NCBI GenBank assembly: GCA_963930655.1
Contig: OZ005604.1
Span: 4,350,001 to 4,414,000 of the forward strand
Direction: 5' to 3'
Length of the DNA stretch: 64,000 nt
DNA from: Myrica gale
Lineage: Eukaryota > Streptophyta > Magnoliopsida > Fagales > Myricaceae
In this document: piece by piece, positions 21,311 to 33,826 of the stretch
Position numbering within the stretch: the first letter of the stretch is position 1
Layout: each line of letters opens with the position of its first letter
Translations under genes and position numbers: made by a program
The notes under the pieces: generated by a model
The model's database searches: none
What the model saw: only the letters and a program-made list of their open reading frames with translations
Told to the model about the DNA's origin: nothing

Positions 21311-22159
21311 AATTCAGATAATAAGATCATGTAGATCAGGATACCGATCCAATGAAATGAGTGAAAACTCTAGTCTATTTTGCCGTGTGTCAGCCAAATA
21401 GAATTGGGATACTTTAGATATGATTTAATTGAGCTATCACATTCATCTGAATCAAACTGTGTGGAAAAATTGGGCTTTGTAGATTTATATACCTCATTTG
21501 AAGTCAACCATGCATAAAAAATTTCAACATATTTTTCTTCAAGAAAAATTATCTCTTCACACTTCTATTTTTTTTTTTTTTTGGATAAATTGCTGGAGAA
21601 GGACCAAGCCTGCCAAGAGAAGGGAGGAGGTGTCATCTGAGCAATAGCTCACTGACCTCTTCCCACTTTAGTTGCTCGTATAGTACTTAGACGAGCAATA
21701 TCGCTTCCTCAAATGGATTGGCTGGAGATCGGAAGTCATGAGCAGCTGAAAAAGATCGATTTCCTCGGTTAAGTGCATTATAAATCTGACGATATATCTG
21801 TTCGAATTATAGTCATCCATAATTCTTGCGACAATAATTAGTTGTGTATACGTCTTGAGACTAGTAATGAAAAATAACATTTTTTTTACAGAACAATAAA
21901 GATCGTCCACCAACCACCAGGTAATTAGCCAGAAAGGAAAGCTTTTGAGAGAAGGTACAATACAGTTTTTTTTTAAGGTACAGATAGAGTAAATTACAAT
22001 AGGACTGCTTTTCTCTTCTCTGCAAGAAAACAAAAGATCGGAAGTGATACATTATATTTGAATAAGGAATACACATTGAGGATTCTCCATAAGGCTGATA
22101 AGGCGATGGTCACGGGGAATAAAGTCGTCATTCCAGACCCGGCCCGAAGCAGTCACGTA
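21311..22159. other. 3' flank of FATB copy C with local insertions
   Basis: Homologous to 12590-12990 but interrupted by about 390 bp (roughly 21510-21890) that includes a 16 bp T tract at 21568. Near 21953-21991, aaggtacaatacag and aaggtacagatagag flank ten T, a possible further poly(A) micro-insertion, since the copy at 12820 has only gaaggtatagatagag. Confidence 0.45.
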
Positions 22160-24682
22160 TCAGGTGCTTTCAGATGGGATCTGCGTCTGAACAACCGCCC
22201 CTGAATTGTCGGCATATTTGGGCCTCCATACAGTCCTTCCCCTCAGAATCTCTTCCCCATCCTCAAGTCCAAGCAAGTGTTGACACTCAATGACGGCCAA
22301 ATTGCCAACGTTATTGCGTGAGACGGTAGTCAATGACTGGAGCAAGTAGTCCTTCCCACACTCCCTTTTATACTCCAAAGTCATTGCAGAAACCTCGTGG
22401 CTTTCCATGATCTTCACTGGAGCACTCTGCAACAGCCCACATCGACTTTTGATTATATTGACATGTGAACATTCAACAGCCACTAGATAACATACAATGA
22501 AAATCTAAAATAGCCAGCTGCAGAAGAATGAGAAAAACAGGGGAACGTAAACAGGTCAATCTGTTTCCGTCTAGGAACCCTGAACTGGACAAATCCACGG
22601 GGCATCTATATGGAACGACAATGCATTCCTTTTAGAATTAGATATGGCTATCCATCTAGTAAACCAAAATCAGTAATGGAACGACAGTCTAAAGAATGAA
22701 TTAGGTTGAATAGCTACCTGAAGGATCCAGCCAACGTACTTCACATTGTTAACATGTTGATTGGCATCCAAATCATTCCATCTAGTCTGCGAGTTAAAAA
22801 GGAAAAGAAATAACTGCCAAGTTAGAAATCAACATGTGAGCTGCTACCTAGATTCAACATTGGTAATGATTGCTAAAATTAGCTTATGAATATTGCCCTA
22901 TAAGGCTATATTGCCCTTTATTTAGAAAAAAAGAAGAAGAATATTGCCCTTACGGTGAACCCAGCACGGACAAAGTCTGCTTCATTTTCGCTAGGTTCTT
23001 GTAGTTTTCTGCTATCCTCTTCCGCAATAGAGTTAGAATCCAGAAAGTAAGGCTCTAGTTCCAGTCGAACTTCTTCTGGCATCTTCGACAGCTGCCTTGT
23101 TTGTTTATTTACCAGAACATAGAGACTGCAAAGTCATCAAAACCAAAAGCGTGACAACCTTTTCACACATGATACTGGTAAACTATTATGGGGGTCCTAT
23201 TTGATTATCCCTGTTCTCATATTAGTTTGCTAGAATTAGATGCGCCTTCAAACACCACCATGCAGGCTGCAGCAGATATCAAAAGTTGCATACAGCTAAA
23301 TTTATCTCTCTGCGAACATAGAGAAGGAATCGACAGATAATAAAACGTATCAAAAAAATCTTTAAAATATCCTACCTGGAGGCTCTTGCAAGAGGTTCGC
23401 CGGTTTTAGAGTCACGAAAAAGGGAATCGCGACGTAAACCATTCCTTCCAGACATGTGGAACCAACCCTGTACTTGGACAACATCACCCCTGTAAGACAA
23501 AAACATAAATTAAAAACCATCACTTTCTACTGAACATTGCAAATCAACTTATAAACTCTGATTGTCGCTTCTTCATAACCGCAATGATATTGCATGATAG
23601 CTCTTACGGGAGGCTAAAAGGGGATATTATTACATAACTCTCCAACACAATTAGTTTAGACCAAGCGGTCTCCAAATTTGTATACTAGATCTCTAAAATT
23701 AATGTCAGCCCTCAAACACGAACTATACCCAATCTCCATTAATATTTGATTTGTAAGCAATATTAACTGAGTACTTGGAATCAACAATCCCAAGTACATA
23801 GGCGCGGGTGATGACTAGAGTCTAGGGGAAATCAATTGCTTGTTCATTCTGATCATTACCCGTTGAATGGGGAAAAGTATGTGCATCATAAAGTTGTCAC
23901 TTACCAAGTAGGATAGCGATCTACGACAACCTGCGTTCGTTTGACAACCCACATGAGGTTCTTTTTGCTCATCCCTGGCGTTGCACCAAAGCCCTCACCG
24001 ACAAGTCCAAGACTCTTACCATGATTTAGCGAAGCTTCCTGAAACCAAAAGCAGGAGAAATAAGAGAACTGCTCATTCAGAAGAAACCTGATCAGATGCA
24101 TATGCCCTAAAACACAACAATCGTTACACAACGGGAATTTTGGAAATCAGGGAAATGGTTTATATTTTGAAGAGTTAATCAAGGCTATGAAAAAGAGTAT
24201 GGTCCATATATATTATGCCGAGACGTCACGATTCGGTCTAGTTGCTCAAAATGCAGGTACCATAATACCTGTAAATGATTCATCAAAGTCTCCAGAGTCG
24301 ATGTACGGTCTGCACCTACTTCATATGATCGAATACAAAAATTCTGCCTGAACACTAAACCATTCTGATCAAGTCGCCCTGAGTCAAAAAGATCAATGTC
24401 CATGTCGGATTGCATTGGTTGCCAATCAGGTGTCGTCCACCGCATCTGATCAGGTATTGCCTTAAGGGAAGTCTCAGGTCCTAGTATTGCAAACCCAACG
24501 TCGGTACCATTTATATTGGTGGGGGCATCGGCGTTTGCCTTGACCTGCAAGCCACTGAAAGCGTCAGCAGATTTCGACTTCATTCCTCCAAAATTGAGGA
24601 GCTTGGGTGCGGGCTTTGCTCTGGAGTCTGGAGCAGGAGAGGTTGCAGGAAAGAAAACGCAAGTAGCAGCAATGGCGACCAT
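22160..24682 (-). CDS. FATB: Palmitoyl-acyl carrier protein thioesterase (FATB), copy C, intact
   Basis: Hydrolyses palmitoyl-ACP (and related saturated acyl-ACPs) in the plastid stroma, releasing the fatty acid for export. Six exons with GT-AG borders: 24269-24682, 23905-24038, 23376-23489, 22954-23125, 22718-22786 and 22160-22426. They total 1,170 bp with no internal stop, giving 389 residues. The start is the first ATG, with a Ser/Ala/Pro-rich transit peptide (about residues 1-50). The hot-dog thioesterase region begins near NGLVFRQNFCIRSYEVGADR. Residues proposed as catalytic in plant FatB are present: Asp285, Asn287, His289 (DANQH) and Glu323-Cys324 (REC). Odd: the hydrophobic stretch normally found between the transit peptide and the core (LPDWSMLLAAITT-type) is missing, so IPDQ joins directly to MRWTTPDW. 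Two pseudogene copies lie downstream on the same strand. It could be functional but membrane-untethered, or an early pseudogene. Confidence 0.9.
22890..22951 (+). mobile_element. Poly(A) micro-insertion in FATB copy C intron 4
   Basis: atattgccct occurs three times: 22890-22899, 22908-22917 and 22941-22950. Between the second and third lie about 22 bp, tatttagaaaaaaagaagaa and ga, a plus-strand A-rich tail. The paralogue (14585-14605) has only one atattgcc at this position, so the extra sequence is an insertion. The third copy abuts the splice donor of exon 4, which is preserved. The first and second copies flank ataaggct, possibly a second event. Confidence 0.6.
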
Positions 24683-27600
24683 GATGAAGCAGTAGTACTC
24701 ACGGGACTTAGGAAACCTTTTGGCTGGTCAGAGTGCTGCTTCACTCGGAACCTTCAGAAAATACGAATCAGACAGCAACAAACAAAACATTGCTCCAAAT
24801 GAAGAATAGAAAACAAAGCAAAAACTACTTAATATGTCATGACCAAGTTCCAGTTTCCCCGACAAACGCATGACAGGCTAACAATACACATGATAATTTC
24901 TACTCACTTTCAAGGTTTACGATCTCGTTAAGTGTTCTTTCTTTTCCTCCTTCTATCAGCTAATTTCTCCCTTGCACTCTTCTTCCTGAGAGAGAGAAAT
25001 GAGGAATTTAGGGCCAGTGCTTGCCTGGGTGGTGCATAGTGGGCAAGCACAAACCTCATTACTTATAGTAATTTCCGTCCTACCACTCTGCCTCCCCTTC
25101 ACATGAGTTACTCTTCTCCCCGCTTAGAAAAAATTATGTGCATGTTTGCTGCCTACATGACAGTCATATAATAACATTAACAATGAAACTTTCTAACAGG
25201 CTAGGCTTGGCTAGTATGAACGCTCTTTAATGGTAAACAACGAAAAGCATGCAGTGTTTTATAGACTATGAACTAAGATCCCAACTATATTAAATCCCAC
25301 CTAGAGTTCAAACGTAGTCCTCTCGAATTACCATAAAATTTGTCTGCACGAACACAATCAGCAAAGTATTTTTGGTTGACCCTACGCAGAAACTTCAATT
25401 GGGAAACCAGTTATGTGTTTACTTCACTTGTATATATTGCTTTCCAAGCTATATTTCATTTAACGATAAAAAAAAAAAAAGTGAGGAACGACATTTAGAA
25501 CTGTTCACTATAACCAATCTTACACCGCACACATATATATAATATGTTAATATATATATATATATATATGCCAACTTGTAAATTATTTAAAGAAACAGCC
25601 TTCGAACATAGATTTAGTAGAGCAGTTATATAGGGATCCTAAATACCGAATCGGGCACTAATTTACTCCATCCAATTAAATGTGTACGAAATGTTCGAAA
25701 CAAAGTGTTTTGAATGTTCTTAATTTAGTATATGCTGGGTTTGGGAACAAATAACAATGCACCTCATTCGTAGTTACCCTTATAACATTGTAAATAAATA
25801 TTATTATATATTATTGTTGATCTAATTTATATCCTTGATGGGGAAAATCATAATTACTGTTGTAAGCGTGCGATTGAACCCATCATAATATATAGCCGCA
25901 CTGCTATGTAGAAGGAACAAACTCCCTATTTCATACCATATTGGTATAATAACTGTGGGCCGTCTGTTTAATGGGTACAAAAAAAAATAAAGAAGTTTTC
26001 TGTAAACCATGGGAAAGATATACTCCGGCCGCTAACTGATTCAAAGAGAGTCAATTGGAACATAGAATTTGGCTTATAGCCTATGTTTAATGGCCCAACA
26101 TTAATCTATCTTAATAGAAAATATTAAAACAACTATTATCCTTTCCACGTTACGTACGTATACTACTACTATTTATACTGGTGAGTAAATAAACATACTA
26201 TCATGTTCAGTAGTACATGAATGACTATCCTTACTGGTAAGTTAATTAATTAATTATAGCAACTAATCACATGAGTATATATAGTAGTTATAGCCGAACT
26301 GAAATCTATTTTGCATATATAGGAAGGAGCCCTGAGAAAATTACTGTACCTTCGATATTATCAAGATTAGGCGCGTGCATCAGTAATTTAATCCTAAAAA
26401 AATTAAAGCAGTACCATATATGTAAACCATGGGAAATATATAATCAAGCTAAATGATTCAAAGATGGAGCTAATTTGAAAATAGAACTTTGCAGCCATGA
26501 AACCTCGGCCCCCTCTTCTCTTGACAATAAATGAGCCACTTCTTGACTAACCGCCGGATGGGTCTTATTCAAACTACCTCATCATCATCCCCCGCCATGC
26601 GCTAATCCACTTATCAAACTACCTCATCATCTACTTCTTGTTTCCATGGTCAAAAAATATTTTTTCTGAGTTTTTATAACTTTTTGAGATGCAAAATTAC
26701 TTATCAAATTTTTATATTCAATATTTGTAAATATGTTACTTTCAATTGATAGCATAGCTAATTCATTTAGTTTTTCTTGTGATATTGATGACTATATATA
26801 GGATTATATTAATTTAAGTTTTGAAAACCTTCTTTATGCGGAAGCAACTGTCAATCGTATTGTTAAGAGTATTCTATAAGCAATGCATGCATTTGAAAAA
26901 GAATCTAATTCTTTTTTATATAATTTAACGTTTCTATTGGAGTGTTTATTTTAGGTTGCAAAACTTCTTTTAATATATAATTTTATTCTAAAAATAAATC
27001 CAAACCATCTATGTTAGAATACTCACTATATTTTAAAACAATATTTTTTTAAATCATCCTTCTCTAAAGATTTGAATTTTTAAACATTAAATAAGTGTCT
27101 ATGTTCAAATTGAAAAACAAGAGTGTAAAGGTTAGAATAATAGAACCTGACACCCAGATTATAAGTGGTTGATCTTGGAACAATCTTCAACTATAATCAA
27201 GTATATCTAATATGTGATTGGATAGAATAAATTGAATTAGTTTTGCAAAGAGAGATAGAGCAACAGAAAGAAAGAGAGAAGAGAAAAATATTTTAAGAGA
27301 GGAGATACAATATCATTTATGAATTTAAACTTAAATAGAAAAATTGAGATTAATTTTCCGATACATATTTAAGAGTAAAAAAATAATATAATCATTGTTA
27401 AATTGTTTTGCCTTGCAGCTTTACGTTACTTTCGTACTTAGTTATGCATGAATATGTGTTGTTCTCGACCTTTAAAAAAAAAACTAAATATCTCCGGCAG
27501 TCCCTAGTATTTAAGCTTCTCCCAAATTGGTCCTTAGATCTAATAACGAGATCAAATATCAACAATCTATAAGCTAATTATGAAATCAAATTTCCAGCAA

Positions 27601-28195
27601 CCTAGATCTGCAAGATATCAAATAAGAAAATGGTTAACACATATAAAGATCACAAGAATAACAAAAATAAAGATGACACCACGATTTTGATTATGAAGTG
27701 AAAATCTCTTGAGGATGACTTCCTCAAACAGAAAAAAACATTCCGGGTGTGCGAAGGTCACACCAATCGATCCACTAAGAACTTTTAAACTTTTCAAGAC
27801 GGTCATCCTAAGCAAACACCCTTCACTTTTCAGATCCTCCAATCTTCAATAAAGTCACCCAAGAAACCTTTTTGGGCCGATGCCCAGCACGCAATTCAAT
27901 GACCAGCAACTCATCAACCCTTCCACTTTTGAAAACCTTCAGCAACGATCAATCTTGAGAAACCCTGAAGAAACCTTCAATCTTGGTGATGCGATCTTAA
28001 TAGAAACCAAGTAGGAATGGATAGCTCTTCAATGAGCAATCTCTCACTAACACAACCTTTACCAGAGGAAAGAAATCAGTCTCTCACAATCAGATATGAA
28101 CATACGAATTTTCGCACAAGGAGAGAAAAACAAAGCATATTCTTCTAGAAAGGATTTTAAGAATAAAAAATATTCAATAATTGTCTAAATGAGGT
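24683..28195. other. AT-rich spacer upstream of FATB copy C
   Basis: 24683-24990 is the presumed promoter and leader. A (TA)n run lies at 25549-25569. 26570-26586 and 26615-26631 are a 17 bp direct repeat (caaactacctcatcatc) spaced by 28 bp. 26690-27095 is the second AT-rich dispersed repeat. I see no gene in the rest. Confidence 0.5.
26690..27095. repeat. AT-rich dispersed repeat, copy 2
   Basis: Partner of 855-1265 in the same orientation. Shared blocks run from 'tcaaatttttatattcaa' to 'ctaaagatttgaatttttaaacattaaataa'. Old and indel-rich. Origin unknown. Confidence 0.45.
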
Positions 28196-28329
28196 AAATG
28201 CTTAGGGAAAAGTTTGTATACTGCCTTCATCTCTCTCACACACACACATCGTACTACTCTGTCCACATTCTTTTCTTCCTAAATCTACATGGTATCAGAG
28301 CATACTCTGAATTTACTTGCTTAAACAAA

Positions 28330-29050
28330 TGGTTTTCGAACCTCCTCTTGCTGTTTGAACTGTCTCTTCGGTTGATGAGAGCATTTCTAATCCTCTGTTT
28401 TTGCACAATGGTGATAATTCAGGAACTGTCCTGGTATCGCAGCTGCTGACCAATGAAAACTACTCTACATGGAGTCGTTCAGTCTCTAAAGCTTTGAGTG
28501 CTAAGAATAAGACATGTTTCATTGATGGAACTTTAGTGAAGCCCGATCCATCTAGTACCAAGTATGAAGCTTGAATTCGCTGTAATGATATGGTGGTTTT
28601 GTGGTTACTCAATTCTCTAAGTAAGGATCTTGCTGGTAGTGTCATTTACATTGAAACAGCAAGAGATATGTGAATTGAGTTGAAAGAGAGGTATTGCCAA
28701 TCAAATGGACCTCGAATCCTTCAATTGCAGAAATCCATAGCCGATCTTTCACAAGATCAAATGACGATCAGTTCTTATTACACAAAACTTAAATGTTTTT
28801 GGGATGAACTAATCAACTATAGACCCTTAGCAAGTTGTTCATGTGGAGGATTGAAAGTTGTTGCGGATAATCAACAACAAGAGTATGTCATGAAGTTCTT
28901 AATGGGACTTAATGATACTTTTAGTCCTATCAGAGGCCAGATCTTGCTGCTAGATCCCCTACCTCCAATCAAAAAAGTGTTTTCTATAATCTTACAAGTG
29001 GAAAGATAAAAAGAAGTGGCTTCTATGACTAAGCCAAATTTTGAGGTTGT
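28330..29050 (+). pseudogene. copia gag fragment
   Basis: Reads as a plant copia gag with stops. Recognisable segments are LLTNENYSTWSRSVSKALSA near the start, then the 109-codon frame 28680-29009 (LKERYCQSNGPRILQLQKSI, ISSYYTKLKCFWDEL). The zinc-knuckle region beyond the hAT insertion (about 30238-30306) retains HCGFTGHTIDK but has lost later Cys/His positions. Dead. Confidence 0.7.
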
Positions 29051-29081
29051 TGCCTTTGTGTCAAAGACCGATCCACCTACT

Positions 29082-30168
29082 TAGGGGTGGGTACCGGTGA
29101 TGTAGGTGCCGGTTTGGCCAAAACCGTCACCGTTAATCCCGGTGGCCTATATTTGACACCGGCACAGGAACCGGCAAGCCAAATAACCGGCCATTGCCGG
29201 TGCCGGTTTACCGGTGACGGTTACAAAATAACCGGTCACCTCCGGTACACAAAATTTCACAAAAAAAAATTCACAACAAATTCTCTTCTCCTCGAACCCA
29301 AAATGAAAACCATCACAGATTCACAACGAAAAACACCAGATTCACAAAGAAAAATCCAGATTCACAAAACAATCCCAAAATAAAACCACGAAAAAAACTC
29401 ATCTTTAAAAACAATGAAGATTGTGAGACCATCTTCAAAAGAATCAAAACATCATACTACTCTAGGATGAGCGATGAAAACGACAGAGACAGAGGAGAGT
29501 GAGGGGCAACGTGGGGGCGGGGGAGAGAATAGATGGAGACAGAGTGAGGACTGAGGAGAGTAGGGCAACGTGAGGAGAGTTAGGGTTTAATAACCCTAAC
29601 CTAAACGGTGCAGTTCTCTTTAAGTAGAGACGACACCGTTTAGTTTTATTTTTTATAAAATAAAACAAAAAGCGTTGGGTTAGGGTTTTTACCCTAACCC
29701 ATTGCAACTGCAAGGCGTCGTTCTCTTTAAAAAGAGAACGGCGCCCTTTTTCATTGATTTTTTATTAAAAAATAAAATAAAAGCGATGACCCCATTGGCC
29801 ATTGCAACGCAAGTCTGCAAGAGAAAAACGATGACCCTACGTCGCCCTTTATTTCATTAAATAACAAATAAAAGCGATGGGGGTTAGGGTTTTTTACCCT
29901 AACCGGCTAACCCCATCGCCACTGCAAGGCGACGTTCTCTTTATAAAGAGAGCGGCGTCGTTTATAAAAAAAATTAGTAAAAAAAAATAAAAGGCACCGG
30001 TGACGGATTACCGCCGGAATTTTCGACGGTAAACCGTCACCGGCAATATCACCGGTAAATTGCTAGTTTCACTGCCAGCACCGATACCGGGAACCGCCGG
30101 TATAGCGGTTTCCGGTGCCGGTTTTACCGGCACCAAACCGGCACCGGCGGTTGAAATGAACAGCCCTA
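29082..30168. mobile_element. hAT element, CCGGT-rich, 8 bp TSD
   Basis: The 1,087 bp unit starts TAGGGGTGGG and ends AACAGCCCTA, short inverted termini. CACCTACT is duplicated exactly (29074-29081 and 30169-30176). Both ends are dense in ACCGGY motifs, and the interior repeats a block with 'gttctcttta.aaagagaacggcg' hairpins three times (29610-29960). No transposase. It interrupts the copia gag. Confidence 0.92.
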
Positions 30169-30407
30169 CACCTACTCATGCTTTTGCCACACAACATCAT
30201 TCACCTGTTGCATATCGGCCTGGCAACAAACCTTTTGTTAGTCATTGTGGATTCACGGGGCACACTATTGACAAACATGGCTATCCACCGGGATATAAGC
30301 CAAATTGATCTAAGACTTTTACCTCCACAGCTAACCAAGTTTCTGTTTCCGCAGATGATGACAGATAGCTTCCAAGCAATTTTATTTCACAACAACAGTT
30401 TCAACAT

Positions 30408-31491
30408 TTGTTGAACCTTATCAATTCGAAACCTTCTCTTCAAAGTACTCCTATTGATACTTCACATATTGCTATGACCTCTTCTTTGCTTCCTACTCCA
30501 CTCAGCAACATGGCAGGTAACATTTATTCTTCTTTTCAATCTTCAACTTCCTGGATTATAGACACCGAAGCTACTGACCATATGGTCAGCTCCAGCTCTT
30601 TACTCGACAATATTCAAGCCATTTCACCAACTTCTGTCAAATTGCCGAATGGTTCTCTAGCTTCCATTACTCACTCTGGTTCCATTCGTATTTCTTCAAC
30701 TCTGTTTTTGTACAATGTTCTATGTGTGCCTTCCTTTGCTTTTAATTTGATTTTAGCAAGCAAATTGTCTCATTTTTTAACAAAACTCATTGTTTTGTTC
30801 AGGACCTGAGCACATGGATGATTATTGGAGTGGGTAAAGCTTTCGATGGCCTACACTACTTGTTGCCATCACCGCCCCCTCCATTACCTGTTGCTCTTGC
30901 TTCTAATTCAGTTCTATCTGCCCATACATGGCATTGCCGTTTTGGTCATGTGTCTTCTTAACGTATGTTACTTTTACATAAGTTTGTACCTGAAATAAAT
31001 ATGGATAATCAGCACCTATGTGATGTTTGTCCTTTATCCAAACATACTTGACTTCCTTTTCCTATCAGTAAATCTACTACTCAGTGTAAATTTGATCTTC
31101 TGCACTGTGATATTTGGGGTTTTTTTCAATTCCAACAATGAATGAATCTAGGTACTTTCTCACTATTGTCGATGATTTTACTCGAGCTGTTTGGGTCTAT
31201 TTGATGACTCATAAATCTCAGACTCATTCCATTCTAAAATTTTTAATTACCTTAGTCCAAAATCAATTTCAATTGACTGTTAAACAAATTCGAACTGATA
31301 ATGGTTTTGAATTTGCCATACCAGATTTTTATGCTTCTCTTGGCATTTTGCATCAGCGAAGTTGTGTGGATGCACCACAGCAAAATGGCATATTAGAACG
31401 TAAGCATCGACACCTCTTAGAAGTGGCTAGAGCTCTTCAGTTTCAATCCTATTTACCTGTGAGTCTAAATAACAACCCAAGAGGGGGGTGA
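30408..31491 (+). pseudogene. copia protease and integrase fragments
   Basis: Protease: WIIDTEATDHMVSSSSLL near 30550 is the DTGATDHM active-site motif with Gly changed to Glu. GAG-pre-integrase: AHTWHCRFGHVSS near 30925, then stops and LCDVCPLSKHT. Integrase core in the frame 31114-31491: FLTIVDDFTRAVWVYLM, IRTDNGFEF and the PQQNGILERKHRHLLEVA motif. The frame is cut at about 31462 by another insertion. Confidence 0.75.
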
Positions 31492-33235
31492 ATTGGTTTT
31501 ACAAAAAATTTACCCCTTTTTGGTAGATACGCAGATCTAAAAGATACTACTTTTAACCAAATAAAAATGCAGGTCTGAAAGTGTTTAAGGCTAAGCAATT
31601 ATAAGCTATAACTGATAAAGCTTAAAGCACAACAAATATTGATATGAGACAAACAATAAGAGAAATAGAGTTAGAGAGATGACACCGCAGTTTTTAGGTG
31701 GTTCGGCCAAACACTTGTCTACGTCCACCCCCAAGGCTATTGACTTCCTTGGGCTTCCTCCACTATTCTCCAAATAGCGAATACACCTTAGCTTCTCGGG
31801 TGCTAAGGAACCTTTACAAAGTGTTTCTTGAGCTTACACTTTAACTCTCTCACAAATCCTCACAACCTAGAGGATTTCTTCTACTCTCACAAGTAGGACC
31901 AAGTGTTTTCCCAACACTCAAAGGTTTTACAAATAATGGCTACAAGGAATGCTCTCTAAGCCGAATGAGCAAATGAGGCACACAAATATGGAATGGCTCT
32001 CTAAGCCAAATATGCAATTGTAAATCTCACAACATGTGGAATGGCTCTCTAAGCCAAATTTACAAATGGAAAGCTTAATAAAGTGTAAGAAAATAAGATT
32101 CTTGAAAGAAACCTATCGTTTGGCAGGTGTGAGCACAAGCTTCCTTGCTAGGTGAGGTTTTCCCTCTTCTTCAAATGACTTTCTCTCTCTAGAAGTTAGG
32201 GCAAGGTGAGCTTGCAAGTGGGTTGTCCCTTCTTCAAGAAATCTCTTTCTCTTTGGAGGCTAGATCTTCGATGATGAGCAAGAGAGGAGGATTTGGCAAT
32301 GGGAGCTTCTGGACTTGAAGGATTTAGCAAATGGATTTCTTTGGGTCTTGGCTTTTCTCTCTCTAAATGTTGCAATGTTGTTCGAGCTCTTACTTTCTCT
32401 CTCCATATTGTTCTTCTTATAGCCCCTAGGTCTTCAACGGTCATCAAGTTGCTTCATTTTACCGTTGGAGGGGTTAAAAGACAATTCGAACCATTTTAAA
32501 AAGAGCTAGCGTCGTTTCCAGAGAATCTGCAATTTTGCACTACATGTCGACACTATGTCTTCTATGTGTCGACACATTGAACTCGTATTTTGAAAAAAAA
32601 TTGTCGACGACGTGAATTCTAGAATTTTGGAGATTTGAGTTTTGAGTCAGTGCAATGTGTCGACACATTGGTGGTATGTGCTAACACATGAAAATTGTCT
32701 AAAATATTGCTCTCGGGTGTTAGTTCAATGTGTCGACACTATGGTCCAATGTGTCGACAATATGGTCCAATGTGTCGATACTTCCAACACTTAGCCAAAA
32801 AATCATTTTGAATTGCTTGAAATGTAAACTCTCGGGTTTTAGTGCAATGTGTCGACATCAACACTCAATGTGTTGACACTTATAAGTGTTGAAGAGTTTT
32901 TCAGCAACTTTAAAGTGTCTAATCCATTCCAAACTTCTTTAAACACCTACAATATGAAAAAATGATCTTATCAGCTTGTGTAATGGTGTTCAAATGCACT
33001 TTATAAATATTTAAGAGAGATAATCTCAATCCTTTGAAATATAACTTGGAAATTGTGGATTGACAATGTAAAATCTAAAATCTTTGAAACTTAGAATATT
33101 TTGTTATCATCAAAATTATTTATGGATTATTTGTAAAACAACCTTGGGCTAACATTACCCCTCACTTTTTGGGGTGATTACCTTCTTACAGCCGTATAAA
33201 TCATAAATAGAATTCTCTCACCCCATATATTCAAA
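31463..33235. mobile_element. Unclassified 1.8 kb insertion in copia integrase
   Basis: It begins around 'taacaacccaagaggggggtgaattggttttac'-type sequence and ends before the integrase C-terminal frame resumes at about 33236. It contains a repeated phrase 'aatgtgtcgacac.at' (six or more times at 32540-32890) and 'gaatggctctctaagcca' in several copies (31950-32060). The left-end phrase and the 'aggtggttcggcca..acttgtctacgtccacc' block are ones I associate with abundant non-coding plant repeats, but I cannot name the family. No terminal repeats or clear target duplication found; about 35 codons of integrase are missing at the join. Confidence 0.45.
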
Positions 33236-33620
33236 AAAATTCCTTATCAGTTATTGTTTGATTGTGTTCCTTTTTACAAACATCTTAAAGTCTTTGGATG
33301 TTTGTGTTTTACTTACCTTAAAACGTCGTAGGCACAAATTTGCACCTAGAGCTCAAAATTGTCTCTTTCTTGGCTATCCCTTCGGAGTCAAAGGTTATAA
33401 ATTATATAACCTTGATTCTAAAACTACCTTCATATCTCGTGATGTTATTTTCCATGAGCATATATTTCGTTATGCAAATCTGTCTTCTCATTTCTCTGCA
33501 GCTGATACTGTCATACCCCTGTCTATATCAGATCATTCCTCTATTACTCCTGCTCCTAATGCATTTTCTATTGTTCAAGTTCAGTGTTTTGAATATCCAC
33601 ACTTCCGCTTGAGGTGTGAA
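33236..33620 (+). pseudogene. copia integrase C-terminal fragment
   Basis: Reads YKHLKVFGCLCFTYL, a stop, then after a frame change NCLFLGYPFGVKGYKLYNLD and TFISRDVIFHEHIF, the conserved region following integrase in copia polyproteins. The linker ends and the right LTR follows with no reverse transcriptase. Confidence 0.75.
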
Positions 33621-33826
33621 GATGTATCGTATCAGCAAACAGTTTTCCCAGCTCAACATCAAGTGATTATTGAGTGTGTTATTCTGTTATGTAAACTTAT
33701 TATTCCATATTGTTCTATAAAGTCTTTGACTCTTGTAATAATTGATACACTGAATATACGGAAGTTATTCATCTACACTCTGCCTTAATCTCTCTATGTC
33801 CACAATCTTTTCTTCCTAAATCTACA

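Larger units (their letters stand above)
28213..33826 (+). mobile_element. Degenerate Ty1/copia element with two nested insertions
   Basis: The left LTR survives only as its last ~75 bp (to aaatctaca, 28281-28289), followed at once by TGGTATCAGAG (28290-28300), the initiator-Met primer site. The right LTR ends with the same phrase at 33818-33826. In between, in element order: gag (28330-29050, resuming 30177-30306), protease (30540-30760), pre-integrase and integrase (30860-31460) and the integrase C terminus (33240-33620). Reverse transcriptase and RNase H are missing: the frame goes from the post-integrase linker almost directly into the right LTR. Many stops. A hAT element (29082-30168) splits gag and an unclassified 1.8 kb insertion splits integrase. 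Confidence 0.85.

Noticed and set aside
26570..26631. 17 bp direct repeat spaced by 28 bp as another poly(A) micro-insertion
   Set aside because: The spacer has no A/T tract, so the target-primed model is not supported.
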